This document shows, in pieces, positions 43,531 through 52,520 of a DNA stretch of 64,000 bases. Position numbers and translations under genes: made by a program. Within the stretch, counting starts at the first letter, position 1; the number at the start of each line of letters is the position of its first letter. The stretch is from JACVRW01 sp963846505 (lineage in GTDB: Bacteria; Actinomycetota; Thermoleophilia; Solirubrobacterales; Thermoleophilaceae): assembly GCA_963846505.1 (NCBI GenBank), contig CAWJWD010000004.1:186001-250000 (forward strand), in the 5' to 3' direction. The notes under the pieces are model-generated. The model was given only the letters and a program-made list of their open reading frames with translations, had not been told where the DNA came from and made no database searches.

Positions 43531-45948
43531 ATGACCGGACTCCTCTACGCCACGGGACGCTTCTGCGCCCGGCACAATCGCATCGTCATCGCCACCTGGG
43601 TGGTGCTCGCGGTCGCGGTCGTGCTGATCGCCAACGCCGCCGGCGTCAAGAACAGCGACAACCTGACGCTGCCGGGCACCGACTCGACCTACGCCCAGGA
43701 TCTGCTCACGGGCAGCCTGCCGGCGCAGGCGTACGGCACCAACCCCGTCGTGATGCAGGCCCCGGACGGCCAAAAGGTCACCAGCTCCAAGAACAAGCAG
43801 GCGATCGACGACACGCTCAAGGAGTTGCGCAAGACCGACGGCGTGACCAAGGCGGTCGACCCGTTCGGCAAGACCGGCAAGGGCAGCGTCTCCAAGGACG
43901 AGACGATCACCTATATCTCGGTGACGCTCGCCGACAGCCCGAGCGATCTCACCGAGGAGGACGCCGACACCATCATCGACGCCACCTCCCCCGCCAGCGA
44001 CGCGGGCATGGACGTGGCGGTCGGCGGCTACCTCGGCCAGGCGGTCTCGAAGTCCGACACCGAGAGCAGCGAGGCGATCGGCCTGGCCGCCGCGGTGATC
44101 ATCCTGCTGTTTGCCTTCGGCACCGCGACCGCGATGATGCTGCCGATCGTCACGGCGCTGATCGGCCTCGCGATCTCGTTGGCGCTGATCAAGCTGCTCG
44201 GCCACGTCGCGGCGGTCCCGAGCGTGGCGCCGACGCTCGGCACCATGATCGGCCTCGGCGTCGGCATCGACTACGCGCTCTTCATCGTCACGCGCCACAA
44301 GCTGCAGCTGCGCGACGGCATGGACATCCAGGAGTCGATCGGCCGTGCGACGGCCACCTCGGGCGGCGCCGTGGTGTTCGCCGGCACGACGGTCGTGATC
44401 GCGCTCGTCTCGCTGTTGGCTTCCCAGATCCCGTTGGTCGGCACGATGGGCTACAGCGCCGCCGTCGCGGTGCTCGTCGCCGTGCTCGCGGCGATCACGC
44501 TGCTGCCGGCGCTGCTGGGTGCGCTCGACTACCGCATCAACTCGCTGCGCGTGAAGCTCGGCAAGACGCACCCCGACGACCACCAGCCACACGGCTGGCG
44601 GCGCTGGGCGACCGCAATCTCGCACCGCCCTTGGCGCTCGCTGGTCGCCAGCGCGGCGATCCTGATCGTGCTCGCGATCCCGGTGCTGAACCTCGAGCTC
44701 GGCTCCTCCGACAACGGCGAGCTACCCGAGGACACGACCGCCCGCCAGGCCTTCGACCTGCTCTCCGAGGGCTTTGGTCCCGGCATCAACGGCCCGTTCC
44801 TGGTCGGCGTCAAGCTCAGTAGCCCCGCCAAGGGCGACCAGCAGAGCGTCAAGAAGATCAACCAGCAGCTGAGCAAGCTTCAGCAGCAGAGCGAGGCCCA
44901 AGAGCAGCAGCTGATCGAGGAGGGCGTGCCGCAGCAGCAGGCCCAGCAGCAGGTCTCCCAGCAGACCGGCCCACAGCAGCAGCAGCTCGAGCAGCAGAAG
45001 CAGCTCGCCAACCAGCCGGCCGCGGATCCGCGGCTGACCGACCTCGAGAACGCGATCGCCAAGACGGCCGGCGTCAAGAGCGTCTCCCCGGCGATCGTCG
45101 ACAAGAAGGGGACGGCCGCCGCCTTCACCGCGATCCCCACGACCGGGCCCTCGGACACGAAGACCGAGGACCTCGTCAACAAGCTGCGCGACGACGTGAT
45201 CCCGAAGGCGGTCAAGGGCGAAGACGTGACTGCCTATCTCGGCGGCCAGAGCGCCGGCTACATCGATCTCGCCAACCGCATCAGCGACAAGCTGCCGCGC
45301 ATGATCGGGATCGTCGTGCTGCTGAGCTTCTTCGTGCTGCTGCTGGCCTTCCGCTCGGTGCTGCTGCCGCTCAAGGCCGCGTTCTGCAACCTGCTCTCGG
45401 TCGCCGCCGCCTACGGCGTGGTGACGTTCATCTTCCAGGAGGGCCATGGGGCGTCGCTGATCGGCCTCGACGGTCCGGTGCCGATCGTCAGCTACGTGCC
45501 GCTGCTGATGTTCGCGATCCTGTTCGGGCTTTCGATGGACTACGAGGTCTTCCTGCTCTCGCAGATCCAGGAGCACTTCGGGGAAGACGGCGACACGCGC
45601 AAGGCGGTCGTCGACGGCCTCGCCACCACCGGGCGCGTGATCACCTCGGCTGCGCTGATCATGGTCTGCGTGTTCGCCAGCTTCGTGCTCAACGGCAACG
45701 TCGTCGTCAAGCAGTTCGGCGTCGGTCTGGCGGTCGCGATCGCGATCGACGCCACGATCGTGCGCTGCATGCTCGTGCCGGCGATCATGACGCTGTTCGG
45801 CAAGGCCTGCTGGTGGCTGCCGCGCTGGCTCGACAAGCTGATGCCGAAGATCAGCGTCGAGGGCGGCGAGTACTTCCGCGACCGCCCGGCACCCGGCGCA
45901 CCTACGCCGACGCCGGTGCCCGCCAGCGGTCCGGCTGACAGCAGCTGA
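43531..45948 (+). CDS. MMPL-family transporter (RND superfamily) with Gln-rich loop
   Basis: An 805-residue membrane transporter of the MMPL group, which exports lipids or other hydrophobic compounds. Helix 1 is at residues about 19-37, a loop of about 150 residues follows, then a helix bundle with GTMIGLGVGIDYALFIVTRH (the proton-relay region); the second half repeats the plan with ILFGLSMDYEVFLLSQIQEHF. The second external loop carries an unusual Gln-rich, probably coiled-coil stretch (about residues 443-495). The cytoplasmic tail is Pro-rich. No frameshift. The last 47 bp overlap the convergent patatin gene. Confidence 0.88.
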   Translation: MTGLLYATGRFCARHNRIVIATWVVLAVAVVLIANAAGVKNSDNLTLPGTDSTYAQDLLTGSLPAQAYGTNPVVMQAPDGQKVTSSKNKQAIDDTLKELRKTDGVTKAVDPFGKTGKGSVSKDETITYISVTLADSPSDLTEEDADTIIDATSPASDAGMDVAVGGYLGQAVSKSDTESSEAIGLAAAVIILLFAFGTATAMMLPIVTALIGLAISLALIKLLGHVAAVPSVAPTLGTMIGLGVGIDYALFIVTRHKLQLRDGMDIQESIGRATATSGGAVVFAGTTVVIALVSLLASQIPLVGTMGYSAAVAVLVAVLAAITLLPALLGALDYRINSLRVKLGKTHPDDHQPHGWRRWATAISHRPWRSLVASAAILIVLAIPVLNLELGSSDNGELPEDTTARQAFDLLSEGFGPGINGPFLVGVKLSSPAKGDQQSVKKINQQLSKLQQQSEAQEQQLIEEGVPQQQAQQQVSQQTGPQQQQLEQQKQLANQPAADPRLTDLENAIAKTAGVKSVSPAIVDKKGTAAAFTAIPTTGPSDTKTEDLVNKLRDDVIPKAVKGEDVTAYLGGQSAGYIDLANRISDKLPRMIGIVVLLSFFVLLLAFRSVLLPLKAAFCNLLSVAAAYGVVTFIFQEGHGASLIGLDGPVPIVSYVPLLMFAILFGLSMDYEVFLLSQIQEHFGEDGDTRKAVVDGLATTGRVITSAALIMVCVFASFVLNGNVVVKQFGVGLAVAIAIDATIVRCMLVPAIMTLFGKACWWLPRWLDKLMPKISVEGGEYFRDRPAPGAPTPTPVPASGPADSS

Positions 45949-46864
45949 GCAGCGCGTCCGCGCCGCTGCGGCGCCCGGCCTCGAACGCCTCCGGCGCCCG
46001 TGCGCCGCTCATCATGTCGAGGCCCATCGCCTCCTGGTCCCGCGTCCCGGCCTGCACCACCAGCAGCTCCGAGCCGTGCGCTTCGAGCAGCGTGCGCTCC
46101 TGGTCGAGCGCCGCGTTCCAGAGCGCGAACAGCGAGTCGGACGGAGCGTCGGGAGGAGTCGGGGTGACGATTGCGATCCGGCGCGCACCGGCAGCGAGGT
46201 CGGCGTTGGTGGCGGAGCCGACCGCGCCGTCCATCAGCCTCCGGCCGCCGACCGACACGAGCGGTCGCAACCCCGGGATCGCGCGGGAGGCGGCGACGGC
46301 ACGCTCGAGCGGGACGCCGTCGGCCTGGCGCAGCGCGACCCGCTCGCCGCGCTCGGCGTCGATCGCGACCAGCGTCAGCGTCTCCGACCACCCCGCCGCG
46401 GGCAGCCGCCGCGCCGTGGCCGCCACCAGGCGCTCCTCACCCTCCGGGCCGGTCGAGGCGACGGCGCCGACCCGCCGGCGCTGCTCGTCGTGACCCAAGT
46501 CCCCAGCCGCGAGCCAGGCGCCGACGGCCTCGGCGAAGGCCGGGCCGGGTTCCTCGTCGGCGTTGAGCGACGCTGGTCCAGCGTCGCTCTCCGAGGCCGC
46601 CAGCGACGAGGCGGTGCGGCCACCGGACGACGCGCCGTCGGCGCCCTGGCCGGGCGGCCGGGCGCAGATCGCACGCGCGGTCTCGAACGGGTCGGCTCCC
46701 GCTGCGACGTGCGCGCCCACCAGCGCACCGGCCGACGTGCCGATCACCGCCTCGGCCGACGCCAGGTCGAAGCCCGCGTCGGCGAGACCGGCGAGGACGC
46801 CGAGCTCCCAGGCTACGGCTCGTTCGCCGCCGCCCGCGAGCACGAGTGCCGGCCCGACGCTCAT
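45902..46864 (-). CDS. patatin-like phospholipase
   Basis: Predicted serine acyl hydrolase of 320 residues. The oxyanion loop is LVLAGGGERAVAWELGVLAGL, the nucleophile elbow VIGTSAGALVGAHVA (GxSxG), and the catalytic aspartate pair RLMDGAVGSATNADLA. An Ala/Gly/Ser-rich insert (residues about 80-105) separates the two parts. Substrate unknown. Its ATG overlaps the stop of the methyltransferase (ATGA). The 3' end lies inside the convergent MMPL gene, which codes for that protein's proline-rich tail. Confidence 0.82.
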   Translation of the reverse strand: MSVGPALVLAGGGERAVAWELGVLAGLADAGFDLASAEAVIGTSAGALVGAHVAAGADPFETARAICARPPGQGADGASSGGRTASSLAASESDAGPASLNADEEPGPAFAEAVGAWLAAGDLGHDEQRRRVGAVASTGPEGEERLVAATARRLPAAGWSETLTLVAIDAERGERVALRQADGVPLERAVAASRAIPGLRPLVSVGGRRLMDGAVGSATNADLAAGARRIAIVTPTPPDAPSDSLFALWNAALDQERTLLEAHGSELLVVQAGTRDQEAMGLDMMSGARAPEAFEAGRRSGADALLSCCQPDRWRAPASA

Positions 46865-47520
46865 CGCCGAGCCCTGCCCACCGCCAGCGGCCGCACGAGG
46901 GGCGGCATCCCGAGCCAGCGCTCGTGCTGGACGCCGTCCGGCTGCAAGCCGCTTGCCCGGATCGCCTCCAGCGTCCGCCGGTTGCAACGACAGCCGGCGC
47001 CGAGGGCCGCCCAGGGACGCTCGAGCCGGTCCTGCCAGCGCCCCCAGCGCTCGTCGTCGGAGCGCAGATGCTCGACGAACAGCAACCGGCCACCGGGTCG
47101 CAGCACGCGCCGGAGCTCGGCGAGGGCGCGGTCGGGGTCTTCGACGGTGCAGAGCACCAGCGTCGAGACGGCCGTGTCGAAGGCGTCGTCGGCGAACGGC
47201 AGCTGCTCGGCCGGCGCCTCGACGATCAGCGTCTCGCGCTCGGACCGCTCGACGCGGCGCCGCAGCCGTGCGGCCATCTCGGCCACCGGTTCGGTCAGCG
47301 TCAAGCTCTCGACCTCGGCCGGGTAGTGGCCCAGGTTGAGGCCGGTGCCGGCGCCGATCTCCACGACCTCGCCACGTGCCTCTCCCAGCAGCCGCGCGCG
47401 GCGCGCGCGCATGCCGCGCAGCTCGCCGAGCCACAGCACGGGGTCGTACATGCGTGCGCCGGCACGATCCCAGCGGGAGGGCGCGGAATCGGGCTGGACG
47501 TGACGGGAATCGTCGGCCAT
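46861..47520 (-). CDS. class I SAM-dependent methyltransferase
   Basis: A 219-residue enzyme with the SAM-binding motif I VVEIGAGTGLNLGHYP (residues about 53-68), acidic loop PVAEMAARLRRRVE, motif II/III AEQLPFADDAFDTAVSTLVLCTV and LRRVLRPGGRLLFVEHLRS. It resembles the METTL7/UbiE-like group that methylates thiols or small lipophiles. Substrate unknown. It follows infC by 27 bp on the same strand and overlaps the patatin start, so both could be read from the infC promoter. Confidence 0.85.
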   Translation of the reverse strand: MADDSRHVQPDSAPSRWDRAGARMYDPVLWLGELRGMRARRARLLGEARGEVVEIGAGTGLNLGHYPAEVESLTLTEPVAEMAARLRRRVERSERETLIVEAPAEQLPFADDAFDTAVSTLVLCTVEDPDRALAELRRVLRPGGRLLFVEHLRSDDERWGRWQDRLERPWAALGAGCRCNRRTLEAIRASGLQPDGVQHERWLGMPPLVRPLAVGRARR

Positions 47521-47547
47521 GTCCGTTACGACACGGCGAGCCTGGAG

Positions 47548-48378
47548 CTAGGAGGCGTCCGCGGTGGTGGGGCTGGCGTCGGCCTCGGCGGAAGCATCCG
47601 CCGTCTCGGCCGCAGCATCCTCGGGCGGGCTCGGAGCATCCGCCGTCTCGGCCGGAGCGTCCTCAGGCGGGCTTGGAGCGTCCGCCGCCTCGGCCGCAAC
47701 GTCCGCAGCCTCGGCAGGAGCGTCCGCGACCGGACTTGGAGCGTCCGCCGCCTCGGCCGGGGCGTCCGGCGTCGAGGCCGGTGCGGCGCTCTCGGTCGGA
47801 GCGTCCGCCTCGGGAGCGTCGGCCTCGGGCTTGCGCTTGACCGGTGCCAGCAGCATCGTCATGTTGCGCCCGTCCTGCTGGGGCATCTGCTCGATCGAGC
47901 CGAGCTCGGTGACGTCCTCGGCCAGGCGCATCAGCAGCCGCTCGCCGCGCTCGGGGTGCGTCTGCTCGCGCCCGCGGAACATGATCGTGACCTTGACGCG
48001 GTCGTCGCCCTTGAGGAAGCGCACGACGTGGTTCTTCTTGGTCTCGTAGTCGTTGTCCGCGATCTTCGGCCGCAGCTTGATCTCGCGCACGTTGACCTGC
48101 TTCTGGTGACGGCGCGCGGCCTTGGCCTTCTGCTCCTGCTCGTACTTGTACTTCGAGTAGTCGAGCACGCGGCAGACCGGCGGACGCGCGTCGGGCGCCA
48201 CCTCGACGAGATCGAGGTCGCGCTCCTGCGCATAGCGCAGCGCACGCTGGGTCTCGACGACGCCGATCTGGTTTCCGTCAGCGCCGATCAAGCGCACCTG
48301 TGGCACGCGAATCCGCTCGTTGATACGAGTCTCATCCCGCTCGGGCGGGCGCCGATCGAACCTACGCGGGATCGGCAC
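47548..48378 (-). CDS. infC: translation initiation factor IF-3 with long Ala-rich tail
   Basis: The 276-residue protein has a normal IF-3 core of about 175 residues (TRINERIRVPQVRLIGADG, the VCRVLDYSKYKYEQEQKAKAA linker, the C-domain REIKLRPKIADNDYETKKNH, and GRNMTMLLAPVKRK). It then carries about 100 extra residues made of Ala, Asp, Glu, Pro and Thr repeats. The start is a GTG rather than the rare AUU common in other infC genes. Transcription probably begins near 48486, giving a leader of about 108 nt that could house autoregulation. rpmI-rplT do not follow directly. Confidence 0.95.
   Translation of the reverse strand: MPIPRRFDRRPPERDETRINERIRVPQVRLIGADGNQIGVVETQRALRYAQERDLDLVEVAPDARPPVCRVLDYSKYKYEQEQKAKAARRHQKQVNVREIKLRPKIADNDYETKKNHVVRFLKGDDRVKVTIMFRGREQTHPERGERLLMRLAEDVTELGSIEQMPQQDGRNMTMLLAPVKRKPEADAPEADAPTESAAPASTPDAPAEAADAPSPVADAPAEAADVAAEAADAPSPPEDAPAETADAPSPPEDAAAETADASAEADASPTTADAS
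47560..47830 (-). repeat. in-frame degenerate repeats of the IF-3 tail
   Basis: Degenerate units of about 30-60 bp encode variants of ADAPSPPEDAPAETADA. Units vary at third positions, so they are not a recent exact duplication. Confidence 0.7.
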
Positions 48379-48492
48379 TAGGAGCGGGGACGGCTAGACG
48401 TCAAACGCGGGACCGTCGCAAGGTCGAGGAAGGCACGGGTGCGCGTCAGCGGAAAAGCTTGCGCGTGGATCGGGTGCCCTTCATTCCGGGCG

Positions 48493-48498
48493 AGTATA
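48493..48498 (-). promoter_or_regulatory. infC: infC promoter -10
   Basis: TATACT on the minus strand, just after the thrS stop. No strong -35. Starting about 7 nt later gives an infC leader of roughly 108 nt that holds GC-rich inverted segments (such as GCGCAAGC with GCTGACGCGC). Confidence 0.6.
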
Positions 48499-48508
48499 GC
48501 GGCGCAGA

Positions 48509-50447
48509 TCAGCGTCGGTCGTCGATCTCTTCGCGGGCGCGTCGGGCGAACTCGGCGACCGGCACCGCACCCTGGTCGCCCTCGTGGCGGCGACGCACCG
48601 CGACCTTGCCCTGCTCGGCCTCCGCGTCGCCCACGACCAGCATGTACGGCACCTTGCGCAGCTCCGCGGAGCGGATCTTCTTCTTGACCGACTCGACCTT
48701 GTCGTCGACCTCCGCGCGCAAGCCGGCAGCCTCGAGCTGGGCCTCGACCTCGCGTGCGTACGGCACGTGGCGATCGGCGATCGGCAGCACCGCGGCCTGC
48801 ACCGGAGCCATCCAGAGCGGGAACTCGCCGCCGTAGTGCTCGATCAGGATGCCGATGAAGCGCTCGAACGAGCCCATCAGCGCGCGGTGGATCATCACCG
48901 GCCGGTGCTCGGCGTTGTCGGCGCCGGTGTAGCTGAGCTCGAAGCGCTCGGGCATGTAGTAGTCGAGCTGCACGGTGCCGAGCTGCCAGGAGCGGCCGAT
49001 CGCGTCGGTCATGTGCAGGTCGATCTTGGGGCCGTAGAAGGCGCCGTCGCCCTCGTTGAGGTCGTACTCGAGGCCGCGGCTCTCCAGCGACCGGACTTGA
49101 GCGCGGCCTCGGCCTTGTCCCACATCTCCTCGCTGCCGACCCGCTTCTCGGGGCGGGTCGAGAGCTCCAGCCGCGGCTCGAAGCCGAACACGTCGTAGAT
49201 GAAGAAGCCGAAGTCCAGGCAGCGGTGGACCTCCTGCTCGATCTGCTCCTCGGTGCAGAAGACGTGCGCGTCGTCCTGGGTGATGCTGCGCACGCGCAGC
49301 AGGCCGTGCAGGGTGCCGCTGGGCTCGTCGCGGTGGACGAGGCCCTGCTCGGCGTAGCGGATCGGCAGGTCTCTGTAGGAGCGGCGCTCGCGCTTGAAGA
49401 TCTGGATGTGCGCCGGGCAGTTCATGGGCTTGAGGCCCATCGGCTGCCCCTCGACGTCCGCGAAGTACATGTTGTCGCGGTAGACGTGCCAGTGGCCGGA
49501 CTTCTTCCAGAGGTCGACGTCGTAGAGGATCGGCGTGCGCACCTCCTCGTAGCCGCGACCGACGTTCTCCGTGCGCCAGAGCCTGGTCAGCTCGTTCCAG
49601 ACGTGGGTGCCGGCCGGCAGCCAGTACGGCATGCCAGGCGACAGCTCGGAGAGCATGAACAGGTCCAGCTCGCGGCCGAGCTTGCGGTGGTCGCGCGCAC
49701 GCGCCTGCTCGAGCCGCTCGAGGTGCGCGTCGAGGTCCTCCTTGGACAGGAACGCGGTGCCGTAGACGCGCGTGAGCATCGGCTTGCTCGACGTCGCCGC
49801 GCCAGTAGGCGCCGGCGACCGCGGTCAGCTTGAAGGCCTTGATGCGCTTGGTCGACGGGGCGTGCGGGCCGCGGCAGAGATCGGTGAAGGGGCCGTTGCG
49901 TGTAGAGCGAGACCGTCTCGACGCCCTCGTCGGCGACCAGGTCCTCGATCAGCTCGACCTTGTAGTCCTGGCCCTCGGCCTCGAAGCGCTCGATCGCCTC
50001 GGCGACCGGCAGCTCGCTGCGCTCGAAGTGCTCGTCGGCCTTGACGTGCTCGCGCATCTTCTCCTCGATGCGCGGCAGGTCGTCCTCGGACAGGCGCACG
50101 CCCTCCGGGAAGTCGAAGTCGTAGTAGAAGCCGTCCTCGATCGGCGGGCCGATCGAGACCTTCACGCCCGGGTAGAGCTCCATCACCGCGGTCGCGAGCA
50201 CGTGGGCGGCGTCGTGGCGGACGAGCCAGAGCGCGTCGGCGCCGTCGCGCGCGGTCACGATCTCGATGCGCTCGCCGTCGTTCAGCGGCGCGTCGAGGTC
50301 GCGCAGCTCGGGCGGGCCGCCGTCGTCGCGGGCACGGATGCCGAGCGCCGCGCGCGCGAGCCCCTCGCCGATCGAGCGCGCGGCGTCGGCGCCGGTGGCG
50401 CCGTCGGGCAGCTCGAGCGGGGTGCCGTCTGGGAGCGTGACCTTCAC
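48509..50447 (-). CDS. thrS: threonyl-tRNA synthetase (frameshifted)
   Basis: Class II synthetase. The GTG start reads MKVTLPDGTPLELPDGATG, the TGS domain; the editing-like domain has WLVRHDAAHVLATAVMELYPG, then PIEDGFYYDFDFPEGVRLSE. After breaks near 49905 and 49785 the core follows (YGTAFLSKEDLDAHLERLEQA, MYFADVEGQPMGLKPMNCPAH, RIRYAEQGLVHRDEPSG-like motif 2), and after one near 49095 the anticodon domain (YMPERFELSYTGADN to PYMLVVGDAEAEQGKV). TACCGT lies 9 nt upstream. Net +1 fits 1938 coding nt. Confidence 0.94.
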
Positions 50448-50510
50448 AGGGGCCTCACGGTACCCGACGCGTGGCGCTCCGCGCGCCTTCGCACAGCCGC
50501 TGTGTCAGCC

Positions 50511-50540
50511 GCTCATTGTGTGAGCAATCTCACATTGAGC
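50511..50540. promoter_or_regulatory. imperfect palindrome, possible operator
   Basis: GCTCA-x3-TGTGAG, four bases, then CTCACA-x-TGAGC: 11 paired positions with a small bulge. It is in the 236-bp gap between thrS and the Rpf-like gene, 140 bp upstream of the latter. Relatively AT-rich against the surroundings. No regulator is assignable. Confidence 0.4.
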
Positions 50541-50683
50541 GGGGATCCTCCACCTACCGTTCGGCAGCCGTTTGCCGGCGCTCCGCGTCGCGTGCGACCA
50601 CGCCCGGCCACCAACCCCGCGCGCCTCCTCGACGGCGCGCACCGCCCCGAGCAGCGGGCGGAGACGCAGCGGAGGTGATTCGC

Positions 50684-51107
50684 ATGCGCACGTTGCTGCT
50701 TTCGGCAGTGCTCGCCGGACTCATAGCCGTACCGACCGCCGCCCTGGCGGCGCCCGCCCTGGACGTCGATGCCGCGCTCGCTCGAGCGCAAGGCCGCCGA
50801 GCGCGAGGCACAGTCACAGCTACGCGAGGCAACCGCGCACGCCAAGCGCAAGGCCACACCGCCGGCGCCGAAGGTCGCCGTCCCGCCCCACCTGCAGGCG
50901 ATCGCCCAGTGCGAGTCCGGCGGCGACCCGACCGCCATCGGCGGCGGCGGGCTCTACCGCGGCAAGTACCAGTTCTCCATCTCCACCTGGGCCGGCGTCG
51001 GCGGTCACGGCGACCCGGCCGCGGCGCCCGAGTCCGAGCAGGACATGCGCGCCGTGCTGCTCTACGAGCGCTCCGGTCCCGGCCAGTGGCCCGTCTGCGG
51101 CTCGTGA
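50684..51107 (+). CDS. secreted Rpf/transglycosylase-like protein (one frameshift)
   Basis: Secreted cell-wall protein. A signal peptide (MRTLLLSAVLAGLIAVPTAALA) is followed, after a shift near 50780, by a basic Ala-rich helix (ERKAAEREAQSQLREATAHAKR). Then comes a transglycosylase-like/resuscitation-promoting-factor domain: HLQAIAQCESGGDPTAIGGG with the catalytic Glu in CESGG, YRGKYQFSISTWAGVGG and SGPGQWPVCGS, whose two Cys would pair. An excellent Shine-Dalgarno (GGAGGTGA) precedes the ATG. It would cleave peptidoglycan during growth or resuscitation. Confidence 0.82.
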
Positions 51108-51117
51108 GCCGCCCCCG

Positions 51118-51673
51118 TCAGCGCAAGCCGATCATCGCCTCCAGGCGGGCGGCGAGCAGGACGTCTCCCTTGATGCTGCAGCGGCCGGCGACCATCGCGT
51201 GCAGCGGACTCTGGATGCCGGCCGTCGGCGCGAACCCAGTCCGCGAGCCCGACGTGGACCGTCATCGCCGCATCCAGCGGGGCGGGCTCGACCAGCTGCG
51301 CATGGCCGGCGTGCGCGTCGAGCGCGAGCGCCCAGCGCCACGGGGCTCCGGCCGGAGGGTCGATCGCCTACGGCATGAGCTCGTAGGCGACCGTGCCTCG
51401 AAAGCCGCCTGCGTGCGCGGGCTGGAAGGTCCGCGCCGCGGCACGCAGCAGCGCGCGCTGGCGGCGTGGGTCGGAGAAGCGCCGTTCGAGCGCGACGTCG
51501 TCGAGGCCGCGCACCATCGTCGCCAGGGTGCGACGCCCGGTGCGGGCGGTGAGCGCACGCGCAGCGGCCGGATGCGGCTCGCTGGAGCGCCCTGGCGGCG
51601 GCTCGCGACCCTCGAGGCTCGGCGCGGACGACCGCCGCCTGCCCGGCCACCCAGGCGATGCCGAAGCGCTCAT
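51118..51673 (-). CDS. SCP2 sterol-carrier-like protein (frameshifted)
   Basis: Pieces from two frames join into a protein ending MVAGRCSIKGDVLLAARLEAM, the typical end of an SCP2 lipid-binding domain. Preceding parts: MVRGLDDVALERRFSDPRRQR, then GGFRGTVAYELMP before a shift near 51365, and WRWALALDAHAGHAQLVEPA after it. The family binds lipids in a hydrophobic tunnel. The ATG at 51673 gives the longest frame; the first 50 residues are low-complexity, so the true start could be internal (MVRGLDD). Convergent with the Rpf-like gene. Confidence 0.6.
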
Positions 51674-51808
51674 TGCCTATCTCTACTGCATATTGGTCAG
51701 AGGTCGCGTTGCCGCAAAGTCTTCGTCCATCAAAAGGAGGCCGGCGGGTCCCCATTCGGTCGGTTCCGCCGCACGATGCGGTCACCGGAGACCGGTAGCG
51801 TCTCCGCC

Positions 51809-52520
51809 GTGGAGCGGGCGCTGCTGGCGTGGCATGCCGAGACCGAGCGGGACCTGCCCTGGCGACGGCGGCGCGATCCGTACGCGGTGCTGGTGTCGGA
51901 GGTGATGCTGCAGCAGACCCAGGTCGCGCGGGTGATGCCGCGCTTCGAACAGTGGATGCAGCGCTGGCCGACGATCGAGGCGTTCGCGCAGGCGTCGACC
52001 GGCGGACGTGATCCGCGCCTGGCAGGGACTCGGCTACAACCGGCGAGCGCTGAACCTGCACCGGGCGGCGCGGGTGGTCGCCGAGACAGGGCTGGCCGGA
52101 CGACCTGACGCGAGCTGCCCGGCGTCGGCCGCTACACCGCGGACGCGCTCGGGCGCTTCGCGTTCGGGCGCGAGGTGCTGCCGACCGACGTCAACGTCAG
52201 CCGCATCGTCGAACGCAGCGGCGGCGAGTTCAGCTGGCGCTCGGCGGAGGCGCTGATGGACCTCGGCGCGACCGTCTGCCTCGCACGGGTGCCGCGCTGC
52301 GAGGTCTGCCCGTTGGCGGCCGGCTGCCCGTCACGTGGAGCGCGCTTCGAGCCGGCGCGCAGGCAGAGCCGCTTCGAGGGCTCGTTCCGCCAGCGCCGAG
52401 CGCAAACGCTGCGGGCGGTGGCTGCCGGGAGAGACCCCCGCCGACGCCGAAGCCGTCGCCGCCCTGGCGGCGGACGGGTTCGTGGAGCTGGTCGACGGCG
52501 AAGTGCGGCTGCCGGCGTAG
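51809..52520 (+). CDS. mutY: A/G-specific adenine glycosylase, short form (frameshifted)
   Basis: Removes adenine opposite 8-oxoguanine. RDLPWRRRRDPYAVLVSEVMLQQTQVARV holds the catalytic Glu; LPGVGRYTADALGRFAFG is the HhH; TDVNVSRIVER the catalytic Asp; and VCLARVPRCEVCPLAAGC the C-x6-C-x2-C-x5-C 4Fe-4S cluster. Four extra bases break it (near 52005, 52090, 52110 and 52425); without them 708 nt remain (235 residues), so the C-terminal MutT-like recognition domain is missing. The GTG follows TAGCGT by 7 nt. Confidence 0.88.

Noticed and set aside
47560..47830. CRISPR-like array
   Set aside because: The repeats are in-frame, diverged and without spacers; they encode the IF-3 tail.
50548..50683. 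A c-di-AMP (ydaO) riboswitch upstream of the Rpf-like gene, as in streptomycetes
   Set aside because: I could not find the conserved ydaO segments in the gap; only a GC-rich leader and a good Shine-Dalgarno are visible.
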